Positions 30,061 through 39,632 of a stretch of DNA of 64,000 nt are shown here, in pieces (within the stretch, counting starts at the first letter, position 1; the number at the start of each line of letters is the position of its first letter). The DNA is from Necropsobacter rosorum (GTDB lineage: Bacteria > Pseudomonadota > Gammaproteobacteria > Enterobacterales > Pasteurellaceae): assembly GCA_000751835.1 (NCBI GenBank), contig CCMQ01000027.1, positions 1 to 64,000 on the forward strand, read 5' to 3'. A program made the position numbers and the translations under genes. Below the pieces are notes generated by a model. That model was not told where the DNA came from and ran no database searches. It was given only the letters and a program-made list of their open reading frames with translations.

Positions 30061-31960
30061 CGCCTTGCTTCCTTAAGCCTAATGCGCCGCACAATGCGCC
30101 CAGCGCCATCAATATGCCGCCCAGCCACAACCAGCGCACAAACGGTTTGTAATGCAGACGGAAGGTAAACTCGCCGCGGCCGGTTTTATCGCCCATCACG
30201 ATATACAGATCACCCAGCCAGCCGGATTGCAGCCCCACTTCCGACATAGTCATGCCGCGCACGTCATAATAGCGGCGTTCGGGATAAAGTGCGGTGATTT
30301 TTTTGCCGTTTTTGAAAATATCAAAATGTGCTTTCTCGCTGGTATAATTCGGCCCCAGTTCATTGCTGAAACCGAGGTAACGGAATTCGTAACCGCTTAG
30401 CTGCCGGCTTTGCTGCGGCGCCAGACGAACGCCGATTTCGCTACCGAAATAACCCGACATCACCGCGCCTATCACCGTTACCGCCACGCCGCCGTGAGCA
30501 AACAACACGGCACAGCGTTTGAAAGTCGGTTTATAACGCAATGTGCAGCATGTGGTCAGCAGCAGCCAGATCGCAAGGCTCAGCAAAAACCATGCCAGCA
30601 TATTAAAATGCAGACTTGCTTCCTGCCGCAGCGTCAATTCAATCAGCAGATACGCCAAGCCAAAGGCCGGCAGCGACAATACGGCATATTTTCTCGGCAG
30701 CGGGCGGCGGATGTGTTTCCAGTCCGTTGCCGGCACAAACAGCATTATCACCAGCAGCACAACGAACAGCGGCAAAAACACGGTATTAAAATAAGGCGCG
30801 CCGACGGAAATCGATCCCCAACCCAGCGTGCTGAACAGCAGCGGATAAAAGGTGCCGAGAAAGACGCTGACGGTGGCGATGCTGAAAATCAGGTTTGCCG
30901 CCAGCATGGCGCTTTCCCGCGAAAACAGGGAAAAACGCACCGCACTTGCCGGCGCTTTCGCTTTCAAAGCGAAAACGCTCAACGCACCGACGCTCAGCAG
31001 AAAGAACAAAATCAGCAGTGCCGCACCGCGCTGGTTATCCATCGCAAAGGCATGCACCGAAGTCAGTACACCGGAGCGGATAATAAAGGTACCCAACAGG
31101 CTGAAAGCAAAACTGAACAGAGAAAATAAGATCGTCCAGTAGGAAAAAATACCGCGTTGTTGCGTCACCGACAGGCTGTGTAATAACGCCAATCCTAGCA
31201 GCCACGGCATCAGGGAGGCGTTTTCCGCCGGATCCCAGAACCACCAGCCGCCCCAGCCCAGTTCGTAATACGCCCACCAGGCGCCCAGCATGATACCTAA
31301 GGTCAAAAACAGCCAGGCCACCAATACCCACGGGCGCATCCAGCGGGCGATTGCCGCATCCAAATGCCCGCTCACCAATGCCGCCAAGGTTAAGGCGAAA
31401 TTAACCGCAAATCCGACATAACCGAGGTAAAGCAAGGGCGGATGGAAAATTAATCCGATATCCTGCAACATCGGATTTAAATCGCGCCCCTCCGGCGGTG
31501 GCGGGAACAATCGCAGAAACGGATCGGAAAAAAACAGGATAAATACCGTCAAACCGAGACTGACAAGCCCCAGCAAAGATAAGGTGCGGGCGGCGAGAAG
31601 CGGGTCGATTTTACGGCTGAAAAAGGCAAACGCGCTCATCCACAGGCTCAATGAAAACAGCCAGAACAGCATCGAGCCTTCATGGCCGCCCCAAGTGGCC
31701 GCGAGTTTAAACAAAAGCGGCAATTGGGAATTGGCATGCGCCGCCACATATTGCACGGAAAAATCGTCGGTGGCCAAGGCATAGGCCAGCAACGCAATGG
31801 AAAGTGCGGTGAAAACGGCGAATAAATAGGTGAAATGCCAGGCAAGCCGGATTAAACCCGGCTGACGGCGAATGATGCCGATTTGCGGTATGACAGCGAG
31901 CAATACCGAACAGGTCAACGCGATAAGTAAAGCAAGAAAGCCGAGTTCCGGGAGCATCAT
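30053..31960 (-). CDS. nrfE: Cytochrome c haem lyase, NrfE/CcmF family
   Basis: Large polytopic membrane protein (about 635 residues, 14-15 helices) that attaches haem to apocytochrome. The haem-handling signature GWGGWWFWDPAENASLMPWL is present near residue 240, with the usual conserved His residues in flanking periplasmic loops. In E. coli NrfE works with NrfF and NrfG on the lysine-ligated haem of NrfA. The start is uncertain: ATGs at 31960 and 31957 give the normal N-terminus (MLPELGFLALL), while an open frame from 32008 adds 16 odd residues; none has a clear Shine-Dalgarno. Confidence 0.9.
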   Translation of the reverse strand: MMLPELGFLALLIALTCSVLLAVIPQIGIIRRQPGLIRLAWHFTYLFAVFTALSIALLAYALATDDFSVQYVAAHANSQLPLLFKLAATWGGHEGSMLFWLFSLSLWMSAFAFFSRKIDPLLAARTLSLLGLVSLGLTVFILFFSDPFLRLFPPPPEGRDLNPMLQDIGLIFHPPLLYLGYVGFAVNFALTLAALVSGHLDAAIARWMRPWVLVAWLFLTLGIMLGAWWAYYELGWGGWWFWDPAENASLMPWLLGLALLHSLSVTQQRGIFSYWTILFSLFSFAFSLLGTFIIRSGVLTSVHAFAMDNQRGAALLILFFLLSVGALSVFALKAKAPASAVRFSLFSRESAMLAANLIFSIATVSVFLGTFYPLLFSTLGWGSISVGAPYFNTVFLPLFVVLLVIMLFVPATDWKHIRRPLPRKYAVLSLPAFGLAYLLIELTLRQEASLHFNMLAWFLLSLAIWLLLTTCCTLRYKPTFKRCAVLFAHGGVAVTVIGAVMSGYFGSEIGVRLAPQQSRQLSGYEFRYLGFSNELGPNYTSEKAHFDIFKNGKKITALYPERRYYDVRGMTMSEVGLQSGWLGDLYIVMGDKTGRGEFTFRLHYKPFVRWLWLGGILMALGALCGALGLRKQGDV

Positions 31961-32049
31961 GTTGTATAAAAGTTTAATTAAAACGCATAACCGTCGTGAT
32001 GACATCACGCGGCAAACTATGTTGATTAACGGAGCGGATTAATGACATA

Positions 32050-32075
32050 TCGGGCGGACACAATGGCCCGCCCGA
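32050..32075 (-). promoter_or_regulatory. Intercistronic hairpin between nrfD and nrfE
   Basis: TCGGGCGG (32050-32057) and CCGCCCGA (32068-32075) form an 8-bp GC-rich stem in the 145-bp gap between nrfD and nrfE. No U-tract follows on the minus strand, so it more likely protects or processes the message than ends it. Confidence 0.45.
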
Positions 32076-32105
32076 CGTCGTCTTTTATCCTGTCAAATGA
32101 CTGTG

Positions 32106-33068
32106 TCAGGCCAGCGTCATTTGTCCTGCGTACAGGACAAAATAGCGCAGACAAAGCACGCCGACTAATCCCAGCACCGCAACCAGCAGCATAAAACCTT
32201 TGCGGTGTTTCAGGCTGTCTTTCGCCACGGCGTTGAGCAGCAATGGTAACACAATACCGATGCCGACGACACCAATCCAGAACACATTTGCCCAGAAACC
32301 GCCTAAAAGTGCGGTCTGAAATGCGACGGTTTTCTGACCGCCGCCGAGATATAATCCGACAAAAAAGGCGAACAGCAAGAAAGCTTCAATTAACACCACC
32401 GGCAATTCAAATTTATGCAGGAAGGCAATGGAGGCCGAATGCGTGCTTTCTTTGGTAAACAGCAGCGTACATACAATCAGCGCCGCAATCCCTGATGAAG
32501 TACCGGACGCCAAAAATAATGCCGGCAAAACCGGGTTATTCAGCATCGGGTAGCTGACCAGCGCGGAAAGCAGGAAGCCGGTATAAGCGCCGAGGGCGAC
32601 ACTTAAGATCAGCGTAATGATTTCAATCGGGCCGGTAAATTTGGCGATAAAATCAATGGTTTTTTCCGCAAAATCGGTCAGTTTCGGGATAAAACGCTTA
32701 ACCAGATTCAACACCCAGAATTTGAAAATAACCGCCAGCCATAGGATCAAAAACAGCATGTACACCTGGAATAACATCACCCCCATGGACATAATCGAGG
32801 TGTGGTGATAGTTAAACATTAAATACCAGAATGTCCAGGGTTTGGTTAAATGGAAAATCAATAACAACAAACCGAGGATAATGCTCACCGGCGCCAGCCA
32901 CGCATTACAGCGCAGTACATTGTTTTCTTCCGGCCGCTCTCCGGCAAGGCCGCTGCGTTTGAGCAATACGGCCAGCATTGTGGCACCGGCGGAAATCCCC
33001 AATAAAAAGAGATAAACGGCAATCGGACCGTCCCATACCAGAGACGGAAAATGAAACGGACTATTCAT
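32106..33068 (-). CDS. nrfD: NrfD-type quinol dehydrogenase membrane subunit
   Basis: A 320-residue integral membrane protein with eight predicted helices, of the NrfD/PsrC family. With NrfC it takes electrons from menaquinol and passes them to NrfB and NrfA. The N-terminus SPFHFPSLVWDGPIAVYLFL is typical of NrfD. It overlaps nrfC by 4 bp and ends the structural nrfABCD part; a hairpin and 145 bp separate it from nrfE. Confidence 0.94.
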   Translation of the reverse strand: MNSPFHFPSLVWDGPIAVYLFLLGISAGATMLAVLLKRSGLAGERPEENNVLRCNAWLAPVSIILGLLLLIFHLTKPWTFWYLMFNYHHTSIMSMGVMLFQVYMLFLILWLAVIFKFWVLNLVKRFIPKLTDFAEKTIDFIAKFTGPIEIITLILSVALGAYTGFLLSALVSYPMLNNPVLPALFLASGTSSGIAALIVCTLLFTKESTHSASIAFLHKFELPVVLIEAFLLFAFFVGLYLGGGQKTVAFQTALLGGFWANVFWIGVVGIGIVLPLLLNAVAKDSLKHRKGFMLLVAVLGLVGVLCLRYFVLYAGQMTLA

Positions 33069-33742
33069 CGTCTAATCTCCCCCGGGCGTGCCGGCACATG
33101 ATAGAGATTCGGATCGGTGCCGAGCTCTACTTTCGTGCGGTAAACTTGTTTCTCTTTCAGTTTTAAGGAAATGGCGCTGTGCGGATCATTGGTATCGCCG
33201 AAGGTCAGCGCCTTGGTCGGACAGGCCTCCACACAGGCCGGCTGTTTGCCTTTCGCCAGATTGGTATCGCGGCAGAAGTTGCACTTATCGGCCGATTTAT
33301 ACACCGGGTGAATAAAACGTACACGATACGGGCAGACGGCAATACAATACTGGCAACCGACGCACAGATCCTTATTCACATCCACGATTCCGGTCGCTGC
33401 ATCAATATAAGAGGCGCCCGTCGGACAAACCGCAACACAAGGCGCATTCGTGCAATGCTGACAGGAATGGCGGAAAAATTCATATTTCACATCGGGAAAT
33501 TCACCATAAGGCTTGCTGCGAATAATTTCCAGACGCGAAACCCCTTGCGGCACCTGATTCGTCTCACGGCAAGCGTCCATACAGGCCGTGCAACCGATAC
33601 ACGCGCTTTCATCGTGTAGCATTGCATAGCGAATTGGCTGCTTTTCCGTTGGACTTTGTGCCGCCGATTTCATTGTTGTTCCCGTCATCAGGATTAACGC
33701 TCCCATGCCGGAAACAAAACTACGGCGTGAGCAAGCTGTCAT
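33065..33742 (-). CDS. nrfC: NrfC-type four-cluster ferredoxin subunit
   Basis: Periplasmic iron-sulfur protein of 225 residues carrying four [4Fe-4S] clusters. A twin-arginine signal (CSRRSFVSGMGALIL) leads it out folded. Four Cys clusters follow in order: CIGCTACMDAC, CQHCTNAPCVAVC, CVGCQYCIAVC and CNFCRDTN...CVEAC. It links NrfD to the haem chain. It overlaps nrfB and nrfD by 4 bp each. Confidence 0.95.
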   Translation of the reverse strand: MTACSRRSFVSGMGALILMTGTTMKSAAQSPTEKQPIRYAMLHDESACIGCTACMDACRETNQVPQGVSRLEIIRSKPYGEFPDVKYEFFRHSCQHCTNAPCVAVCPTGASYIDAATGIVDVNKDLCVGCQYCIAVCPYRVRFIHPVYKSADKCNFCRDTNLAKGKQPACVEACPTKALTFGDTNDPHSAISLKLKEKQVYRTKVELGTDPNLYHVPARPGEIRR

Positions 33743-34371
33743 TTTTTATCCTTTTGTTCGGTGGCTGGGTCTTCGGTTTTCAACTGTTGTGCTTTACGTT
33801 TCTGCTGTTCGCCATGGCAATCCACACACAGTTTCACCTGTTCTTTCGGCGCAATGCCCTTCATTTTATCCTTTTCCGGATGCAGCGTATGGCAGCTGGC
33901 ACAAGGCAGTTTCATCGCGTGAACATCATGCGCCCACAGTTTTTCGCGCAGTTTTTCCGGCTGATGGCAAGAAAAACAGACTTTATTTTGTTCCTGCACC
34001 GAATACATCGGCGGTTCGTCACTGAAAATATTGCCGTCAAAGCGCATCACATCTTTCGCACCGCGCCGGTGATCTTCGGAAATATTGCCGTGACAGCTGA
34101 CGCAGGTAATCGGCTTTCCGGTACTCGGGTTGGTTTTGGATAAATGCAGACCGTGGAATTTACCGAAGTGTAAATCGCCGCCGGATTGCTCGTCATTGGC
34201 GTCCAGTTTATGACATTTGGCGCAATATTCATTCGGGTTGCGCTGATTTTCCAGCGTCGGCTCATAGCTAAGCTTATTGTCCGGCGCCGTTTGTGCCGCT
34301 GCAGGCAAGGTCAGCATCATCGCCCCCGCTATCGCCGCAACGGTCATCATTTTTTTTAATACAGAGTTCAT
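33739..34371 (-). CDS. nrfB: NrfB pentahaem cytochrome c
   Basis: Periplasmic electron carrier to NrfA, 210 residues with a signal peptide ending near PAAAQ. Five CXXCH haem sites are visible: CAKCH, CVSCH, CFSCH, CASCH and CVDCH, as expected for NrfB. The C-terminus is a Lys/Gln-rich tail. Two in-frame ATGs exist. I chose 34371 because GAGG lies 8 nt upstream, whereas it is only 2 nt from the one at 34377. A hairpin of two inverted uptake signals lies in the 61-67 bp gap from nrfA. Confidence 0.94.
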   Translation of the reverse strand: MNSVLKKMMTVAAIAGAMMLTLPAAAQTAPDNKLSYEPTLENQRNPNEYCAKCHKLDANDEQSGGDLHFGKFHGLHLSKTNPSTGKPITCVSCHGNISEDHRRGAKDVMRFDGNIFSDEPPMYSVQEQNKVCFSCHQPEKLREKLWAHDVHAMKLPCASCHTLHPEKDKMKGIAPKEQVKLCVDCHGEQQKRKAQQLKTEDPATEQKDKK

Positions 34372-34401
34372 GTTCATTACCTCAATTCGTTGCTCGGCTA
34401 A

Positions 34402-34427
34402 ACCGCACTTAGGTTAATAAGTGCGGT
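34402..34427 (-). terminator. Hairpin of inverted uptake signals between nrfA and nrfB
   Basis: ACCGCACTT (34402-34410) and AAGTGCGGT (34419-34427) are perfect uptake signals in inverted orientation with an 8-nt loop, just after the nrfA stop. On the minus strand the stem is followed by only TTTAG, so it is likely a partial terminator or an mRNA 3' stabiliser that lets nrfA be made in excess over nrfBCD. Confidence 0.55.
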
Positions 34428-34438
34428 CATATTTTTGA

Positions 34439-35938
34439 TTATTTTGCAGGAGGCGCTTCAAAAATTAAGCCTTTATCAATGGCTTCTTTGTTCCATTGCG
34501 GCACAATTTCTTTGAGGAATTTTTCTTTATCCGCACGTTCTTTCTCAATATCGATACCCATGACTTTCCAGGCATTTTCTGCAGTGGAAATATCAGGCAC
34601 TTTAACCGGAGTCTGAACGCCGTGTTTAACCAAAATCACCGCCAGTTTCGCCCGCGCATCCGCCGCGCGATCCAGACCGGAAGCAATCACTTTCAGCAGT
34701 ACATCCGGTGCGTGCATGTGGCCGCCGTGTCCCGCCGCCGAGAAATCCCAGCGCCATTGCGCATGACGAATCGCCTGCAACGCATCTTTCATTTCGGCTT
34801 CGGTTGCGCCCGCATCCCATGCGGTTTTAGCTTCAAAGTGAGCGCGAACCAGTTGATCTTCCAGTTTCAGCATCACCTCTTTAATATCATGCTTACGGGA
34901 ATCAACAATGGCGCGCAATTTTTCTTTGCTTTGATCATGACAGTTGGCGCAGGTATTTTCAAACGCATCAAACGGATTGCCGATTTTATGATCGGTATAA
35001 ACCTTACCGTCCGCACCCTGTACTTTCGGCATATGACAGTCAATACAGGTCACACCGTTTTTACCGTGGATCCCCAGCGACCAGGTTTCATAATCCGGGT
35101 GCTGCGCTTTCAGCATCGGCGCTTTAGACATGGAATGAACCCAGTCTTTAAATTCGATATCGTCATAATATTTTTCTATGCTGTCCACATCCACGCCGTT
35201 AAACCATGGGAACACCACATTATTTGTGACGTTTTTATCGAAATAGTATTCCACATGGCAGTTAGCGCAGACCGCCGCACGCTGATCGGTTCTGTCCAGA
35301 CCGGAGAAATCCTTACCGATGGCGTCTAACGCGCGCAACACATGCGGACGGGCGATGCGCAACGCCGGTTTACCTTCGGCGAAATCTTTTGATGTGGTGT
35401 CATGACAATCGGCACAACCGATGGAATTGACCACTTCCGCCCCGCCTTTCGCCCATTTACCGTTAAAATAACCCTCTTCACCCCACTCGGCGATTAAACG
35501 CGGCACATCCGGCCCTTTACAGGTCCAGCACGCCATCGGTTGCGGCCCGCTGTTGGCATCCATCGGCGCACCGGTACGCAGAATGTTACGCACATCGGTT
35601 ACGGCGTAAAAATGGCCGCGCGGTTTGTTATATTCTTTGGAGAACGCATAGCCGCCCCACAGCACGATCATACGCGGGTCCACCTCAATGGCCGGCACGA
35701 TTTCCGTCGATTTATCCGTATCTTTCCAGCTGTTGTACTGACGCGCGTACTTTTCGGCAAACGTCGCGTTATTCGACTGAATCTTCACATCGGTCGGTTT
35801 TGCCAACTCCTGTAAGCTCGGGGCATGCTTACCACTTTCGGTCGTCACTGTTTTTGTTTCGGCAACCGCGCTTTGGGTCATTGCCAAACCTAATCCGGCC
35901 AAAGCCAGAGAAGCCAGCGTTTTTCTGAAAATGTTCAC
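34439..35938 (-). CDS. nrfA: Ammonia-forming cytochrome c nitrite reductase
   Basis: Periplasmic pentahaem enzyme that reduces nitrite to ammonia with six electrons. 499 residues with a cleavable signal (cleavage near QSAVAET). The catalytic haem motif is CWTCK, with Lys as the proximal ligand, followed by four CXXCH sites (CADCH, CANCH, CIDCH, CANCH). The HGGHMHAPD-type His region lies near residue 400. The start codon is GTG with GGAG 9 nt upstream. It is the first gene of the leftward nrf locus; the long AT-rich gap upstream carries possible FNR- and Fur-type elements. Confidence 0.97.
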   Translation of the reverse strand: MNIFRKTLASLALAGLGLAMTQSAVAETKTVTTESGKHAPSLQELAKPTDVKIQSNNATFAEKYARQYNSWKDTDKSTEIVPAIEVDPRMIVLWGGYAFSKEYNKPRGHFYAVTDVRNILRTGAPMDANSGPQPMACWTCKGPDVPRLIAEWGEEGYFNGKWAKGGAEVVNSIGCADCHDTTSKDFAEGKPALRIARPHVLRALDAIGKDFSGLDRTDQRAAVCANCHVEYYFDKNVTNNVVFPWFNGVDVDSIEKYYDDIEFKDWVHSMSKAPMLKAQHPDYETWSLGIHGKNGVTCIDCHMPKVQGADGKVYTDHKIGNPFDAFENTCANCHDQSKEKLRAIVDSRKHDIKEVMLKLEDQLVRAHFEAKTAWDAGATEAEMKDALQAIRHAQWRWDFSAAGHGGHMHAPDVLLKVIASGLDRAADARAKLAVILVKHGVQTPVKVPDISTAENAWKVMGIDIEKERADKEKFLKEIVPQWNKEAIDKGLIFEAPPAK

Positions 35939-36381
35939 GATAATTACTCCACTAAAAAATTAACCAAGGACTGTCCGTTTATAAAAATGAATGCTAGTTA
36001 TCAACCTGCCGCAACCATAAATTAATGATAATTTTTATCATTAAAATCTATTAACCGGTTGATAAAAAGAGAGTTATTCGAGGGTAAAAATAGCAAATAA
36101 CGGCATTATTTTCATGGTTATTTGCAGATTTCTTGCGTTTGATCAAGATTCTGACAGAAAGCGCTGCTTTTAAATTTTTTTGCTACATGAAAATAATTAG
36201 AAAGGGGTATGGAAATTGAAGAAAATCAGCCGTTTTTCAGCAAGTTACATCGCAAAATGTAAAAGTTACATAAAAAACAAATGCAATACCTATTTATGGG
36301 TATATTAAAATTTATGCTACATTTTTGTACGCATAAAAATGCGACCGAAAACGACCGCACTTTTATCCGAAATCACGGCGC
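35939..36381. promoter_or_regulatory. nrfA upstream control region
   Basis: A 443-bp AT-rich region between nrfA and the end of lipA, with no gene seen. It contains a 21-bp palindrome (36023-36043), an outer inverted repeat TTATCAACC/GGTTGATAA (35998-36006 and 36057-36065) around it, and a TTGATCAA element (36139-36146) resembling an FNR half site. A USS core lies at about 36353-36361, next to lipA. Confidence 0.55.
36023..36043. promoter_or_regulatory. Fur-box-like palindrome upstream of nrfA
   Basis: TAATGATAA-TTT-TTATCATTA is a perfect 9+3+9 inverted repeat. Its central 15 bases match the Fur 7-1-7 motif TGATAAT-N-ATTATCA at all but one position. It lies about 85-105 bp upstream of the nrfA start. 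Fur control of this haem-rich enzyme is plausible but is inference. Confidence 0.5.
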
Positions 36382-37344
36382 TTATTTCACCAAGCCGCCG
36401 CTGGCCTGTAAATCCGCATGGTAGGAAGAACGCACGAAAGGCCCGCAGGCGGCGTGTTCAAAGCCCATTTCCTGCGCTTGACGGCGAAACAGGTCAAACT
36501 CTTCCGGCGGTACATACCGCGCCACCGGTAAGTGATGCCGGCTCGGTTGCAGATATTGCCCCAGCGTCAGCATGGTCACGCCGTTAGTACGCAGATCGCG
36601 CATAACCTGTAAAATTTCTTCGTTGCTTTCGCCCAGCCCGACCATTAACCCTGATTTGGTCGGAATATGCGGGAACATGGCTTTAAATTCGCGCAGCAAT
36701 TTCAGCGACCATTCATAATCCGCGCCCGGCCGGATTTCACGGTATAAACGCGGCACGTTTTCCAGATTATGATTAAACACATCCGGCGGGTTGTCTTTCA
36801 GTTTATCCAGCGCCTGTGCAATGCGCCCGCGAAAATCGGGTACCAGAATTTCAATCTTAATTCCCGGATTCAACGCACGGATTTCTTTAACGCAGGCGGC
36901 AAAATGCCCGGCGCCGCGATCAGGCAAATCATCACGATCCACCGAGGTAATCACCACATAACGCAATTTCATATCCTGAATGGTTTCCGCCAGTTTGCGC
37001 GGTTCTTCCGCGTCCGGCGGCAGCGGTTTACCGTGCGCCACATCGCAGAACGGGCAACGACGGGTGCAGATCGCGCCCAGAATCATAAAGGTTGCGGTGC
37101 CGTGATTAAAACATTCGTGCAAATTCGGGCAGGAGGCTTCCTCGCACACAGAGTGCAAACCGTGCCGGCGCATGCCGTTTTTAATGCTGTTAATCCGCGC
37201 TGAATTAGCCGGTAATTTGATCTTCATCCATTCGGGCTTTTTCAATAATACCTGATTGGGATCGATATTTTTCACCGGGATAATGGAGGTTTTTGCCGCG
37301 TCGCGATATTTCACGCCGCGTTCCATTTTAAAGGGAGTCGCCAT
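36382..37344 (-). CDS. lipA: Lipoyl synthase
   Basis: Radical-SAM enzyme that inserts two sulfurs into protein-bound octanoyl groups to make lipoyl cofactors. 320 residues. The auxiliary cluster Cys are in [12 protein letters not shown], and the radical-SAM motif is [10 protein letters not shown]. The C-terminal RSSYHAD motif carries the conserved Ser cluster ligand. AGGAT lies upstream of the ATG. It ends the leftward cluster ybeD-lipB-lipA, 18 bp after lipB. Confidence 0.97.
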   Translation of the reverse strand: MATPFKMERGVKYRDAAKTSIIPVKNIDPNQVLLKKPEWMKIKLPANSARINSIKNGMRRHGLHSVCEEASCPNLHECFNHGTATFMILGAICTRRCPFCDVAHGKPLPPDAEEPRKLAETIQDMKLRYVVITSVDRDDLPDRGAGHFAACVKEIRALNPGIKIEILVPDFRGRIAQALDKLKDNPPDVFNHNLENVPRLYREIRPGADYEWSLKLLREFKAMFPHIPTKSGLMVGLGESNEEILQVMRDLRTNGVTMLTLGQYLQPSRHHLPVARYVPPEEFDLFRRQAQEMGFEHAACGPFVRSSYHADLQASGGLVK

Positions 37345-37362
37345 CGATAGATCCTATGCTTG

Positions 37363-38025
37363 TTAAAAATTTGTTACATTATACGCCAATAATTGGGTAA
37401 AGTATGTAACTAATTTCGGTGCGACTTTATCGCACTGCGCTTCGTCCGCCGGTACAAAATCCGCCAGCTGGCACATTTCAAGCCCGGCATAACCGCAAGG
37501 ATTGATATTCTGGAACGGTGAAAGATCCATATTGATATTTAACGCCAGCCCGTGAAACGAGCAGCCTTTGCGAATCCGCAATCCCAGCGAGCAGATTTTT
37601 TTGCCGTTCACATACACGCCCGGCGCATCGGCTTTCGGATAGGCCTGCACGCCATAATCCGCCAACGTTTTCACCACCGACTGTTCCAGCGCGGTCACCA
37701 GTTGACGCACATTGAGCTCATGGCCCTGCGCTTTACGCCGTTTAATGTCGATCAACACATACATCACCTGCTGACCCGGCCCGTGATAGGTAATCTGTCC
37801 GCCGCGATCAGACTGCACCACGGGAATTGCGCTGCGCTGCAGCAAATGTTCCGGCTTGCCCGCCGAACCTTGCGTAAATACGGGAGGATGCTGCACCAGC
37901 CAGATTTCATCGGCGCTGTCGGCATCGCGTTGATCGGTAAAATCCTGCATGGCATGCCAGATTTCCTGATAGTCGCGCACGCCGAGCTGCCGGATAAGGA
38001 TTGCTGAATCGGATAATATCGCCAT
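37363..38025 (-). CDS. lipB: Octanoyl-(acyl-carrier-protein):protein transferase
   Basis: Transfers octanoate from ACP to lipoyl domains, providing the substrate of LipA. 220 residues. The family motif [12 protein letters not shown] is present, together with [21 protein letters not shown], where the acyl-carrying Cys and Lys belong. Its ATG overlaps the ybeD stop in a TAATG arrangement, which implies coupled translation. Confidence 0.96.
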   Translation of the reverse strand: MAILSDSAILIRQLGVRDYQEIWHAMQDFTDQRDADSADEIWLVQHPPVFTQGSAGKPEHLLQRSAIPVVQSDRGGQITYHGPGQQVMYVLIDIKRRKAQGHELNVRQLVTALEQSVVKTLADYGVQAYPKADAPGVYVNGKKICSLGLRIRKGCSFHGLALNINMDLSPFQNINPCGYAGLEMCQLADFVPADEAQCDKVAPKLVTYFTQLLAYNVTNF

Positions 38026-38321
38026 TACAGCACCATTCTTACGCCGTCGATTTTGGCCAGTTCAATATACAGCGTTTCCACCTGCTCGATATTTTCCGCG
38101 ATAATATCCACGGAAACCGAATTATAAGTGCCTTTCGAGCTGAGATGCTCACGCGGAGTATAATCGCCCGGCGCATATTTCTGGATCACCGCCAGCGTAT
38201 CGTCGGCTAAATCAACGCGGTTTTTGCCCACCACTTTGAAGGTAAACGCACAGGGAAACTCGAGCAGATCTTTTAATTGCTTTTGCGGGATGTCTTCCAG
38301 TTTCACGACTTTTTCTGTCAT
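38025..38321 (-). CDS. ybeD: YbeD/DUF493 family protein
   Basis: A 98-residue small protein of the conserved DUF493 family with an ACT-like alpha/beta fold in known structures. The phrase [14 protein letters not shown] and the C-terminal [18 protein letters not shown] are typical. Function is not established; its constant position between dacA and lipB suggests a regulatory link to lipoate or envelope genes. TAGGAG precedes the ATG. Confidence 0.92.
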   Translation of the reverse strand: MTEKVVKLEDIPQKQLKDLLEFPCAFTFKVVGKNRVDLADDTLAVIQKYAPGDYTPREHLSSKGTYNSVSVDIIAENIEQVETLYIELAKIDGVRMVL

Positions 38322-38344
38322 CTTATCTCCTAATAAATAAATTC

Positions 38345-38363
38345 GGACGCCACATCGGCGTCC
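38345..38363 (-). terminator. Possible terminator after dacA
   Basis: GGACGCC (38345-38351) pairs with GGCGTCC (38357-38363) across a 5-nt loop in the gap between dacA and ybeD. On the minus strand it is followed by GAATTTATTT, a poor U-tract. Confidence 0.4.
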
Positions 38364-38405
38364 TTAACTGTACTAAAGTGCGGTTGCTTTTCGCTTAATT
38401 CAAGT

Positions 38406-39602
38406 TTAGTTGAAAAAACTCTTTACCGTCAGCACCAGCCAATCCCAGATCTTGCCGAAAAAGCCGCCTTCTTTCACCTCTTCCATCACCTGCAGATTCA
38501 CTTTCGCCATATCTTTACCGTCTAACTGATAAATCACCTGACCGACAACCTGCCCTTTCGCCAGCGGCGCTTCCAGATATTTCTTTTTCAGCTCATAACG
38601 GGCTTTCACATCCGCCTGACGGCCTTTCGGTAAGGTAATAAACTGATCCTGCAACACACCTAACTGCACTTTGCCCGCATCGCCGTAATACACGCTCTGT
38701 TCGGAAACGCCTTTACCTGCTTCCAGCGTTTTAAAGGTTTCAAAGTTCGCAAAGCCCCACTGCAATAATTTTTTGCTTTCCACTTCACGCCCTTTGTACG
38801 TCGGCACGCCCATAACGACAGAAATCAGGCGCATATTGCCGTTGCCCGTAGCGGAAGCCACCAGATTATAACCGGCTTTGTCCGTATGACCGGTTTTCAT
38901 GCCGTCCACATTCATACTTTTATCCCACAGCAGACCATTGCGGTTAGGCTGTTTGATATTGTTGAAGGTAAAATCTTTTTCAGCGTAAATTTTATATTCT
39001 TCCGGCAAATCGCGGATCAGGTGCGAACCGATAATCGCCATATCGCGAGCGGAAGAAAACTGATTTTCATCGTCTAGACCGTGTACTGTGGTGAAATGGG
39101 TATTTTTCAGCCCGAACCGGCTGACAAATTGGTTCATCGTCTCAATAAAATTCCGCTCCGAGCCGGAAACATGTTCCGCCATCGCCACACAGGCATCATT
39201 GCCGGAAACGATAATAATACCGCGGTTTAAATCCGCCACCGACACCTGCTGATTCAGGTTGAGAAACATTTTCGACGATCCCGGAAAATTCTTGCCCCAG
39301 GCACTTTCACCGATGGTGATCACATCCGTATTATGGATTTTCCCCTGCTTGATGGCGTCCCCCACCACATAGCTGGTCATCATTTTCGTTAAGGATGCGG
39401 GATATTGACGCTGATCCGGATTCAATGCGGCTAAAACCGTGCCGGAATGATAATCCATCAGAATATACGTCTGAGCATTAAGTTCCGGCGCGCTAATACC
39501 GAATTGAATATCTTCCGGCTCGGCCATTGCCGATGCGGCCGATACCGCAAGCATACCGGCGATCAAGGTTAATTTTGTGTTGTTAAATACTTTCTTGAGC
39601 AT
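38406..39602 (-). CDS. dacA: D-alanyl-D-alanine carboxypeptidase (PBP5/6 type)
   Basis: Removes the terminal D-Ala from peptidoglycan pentapeptides in the periplasm. 398 residues with a signal peptide. The three penicillin-binding motifs are present: SLTK in YPASLTKMM, SGN in IIVSGNDACVAM, and KTG in MDGMKTGHTDKAG-like context. The C-terminal tail (FGKIWDWLVLTVKSFF) is the amphipathic membrane anchor of this class. Leftward cluster with mrdA, mrdB and rlpA. Confidence 0.96.
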   Translation of the reverse strand: MLKKVFNNTKLTLIAGMLAVSAASAMAEPEDIQFGISAPELNAQTYILMDYHSGTVLAALNPDQRQYPASLTKMMTSYVVGDAIKQGKIHNTDVITIGESAWGKNFPGSSKMFLNLNQQVSVADLNRGIIIVSGNDACVAMAEHVSGSERNFIETMNQFVSRFGLKNTHFTTVHGLDDENQFSSARDMAIIGSHLIRDLPEEYKIYAEKDFTFNNIKQPNRNGLLWDKSMNVDGMKTGHTDKAGYNLVASATGNGNMRLISVVMGVPTYKGREVESKKLLQWGFANFETFKTLEAGKGVSEQSVYYGDAGKVQLGVLQDQFITLPKGRQADVKARYELKKKYLEAPLAKGQVVGQVIYQLDGKDMAKVNLQVMEEVKEGGFFGKIWDWLVLTVKSFFN

Positions 39603-39632
39603 ACCTCTTACATCCTAAAATTAGTTCGTGGT

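Noticed and set aside
30410-31129. 239-residue rightward frame antisense to nrfE
   Set aside because: Gln/Arg/His-rich shadow of a membrane protein gene, without a binding site or homology.
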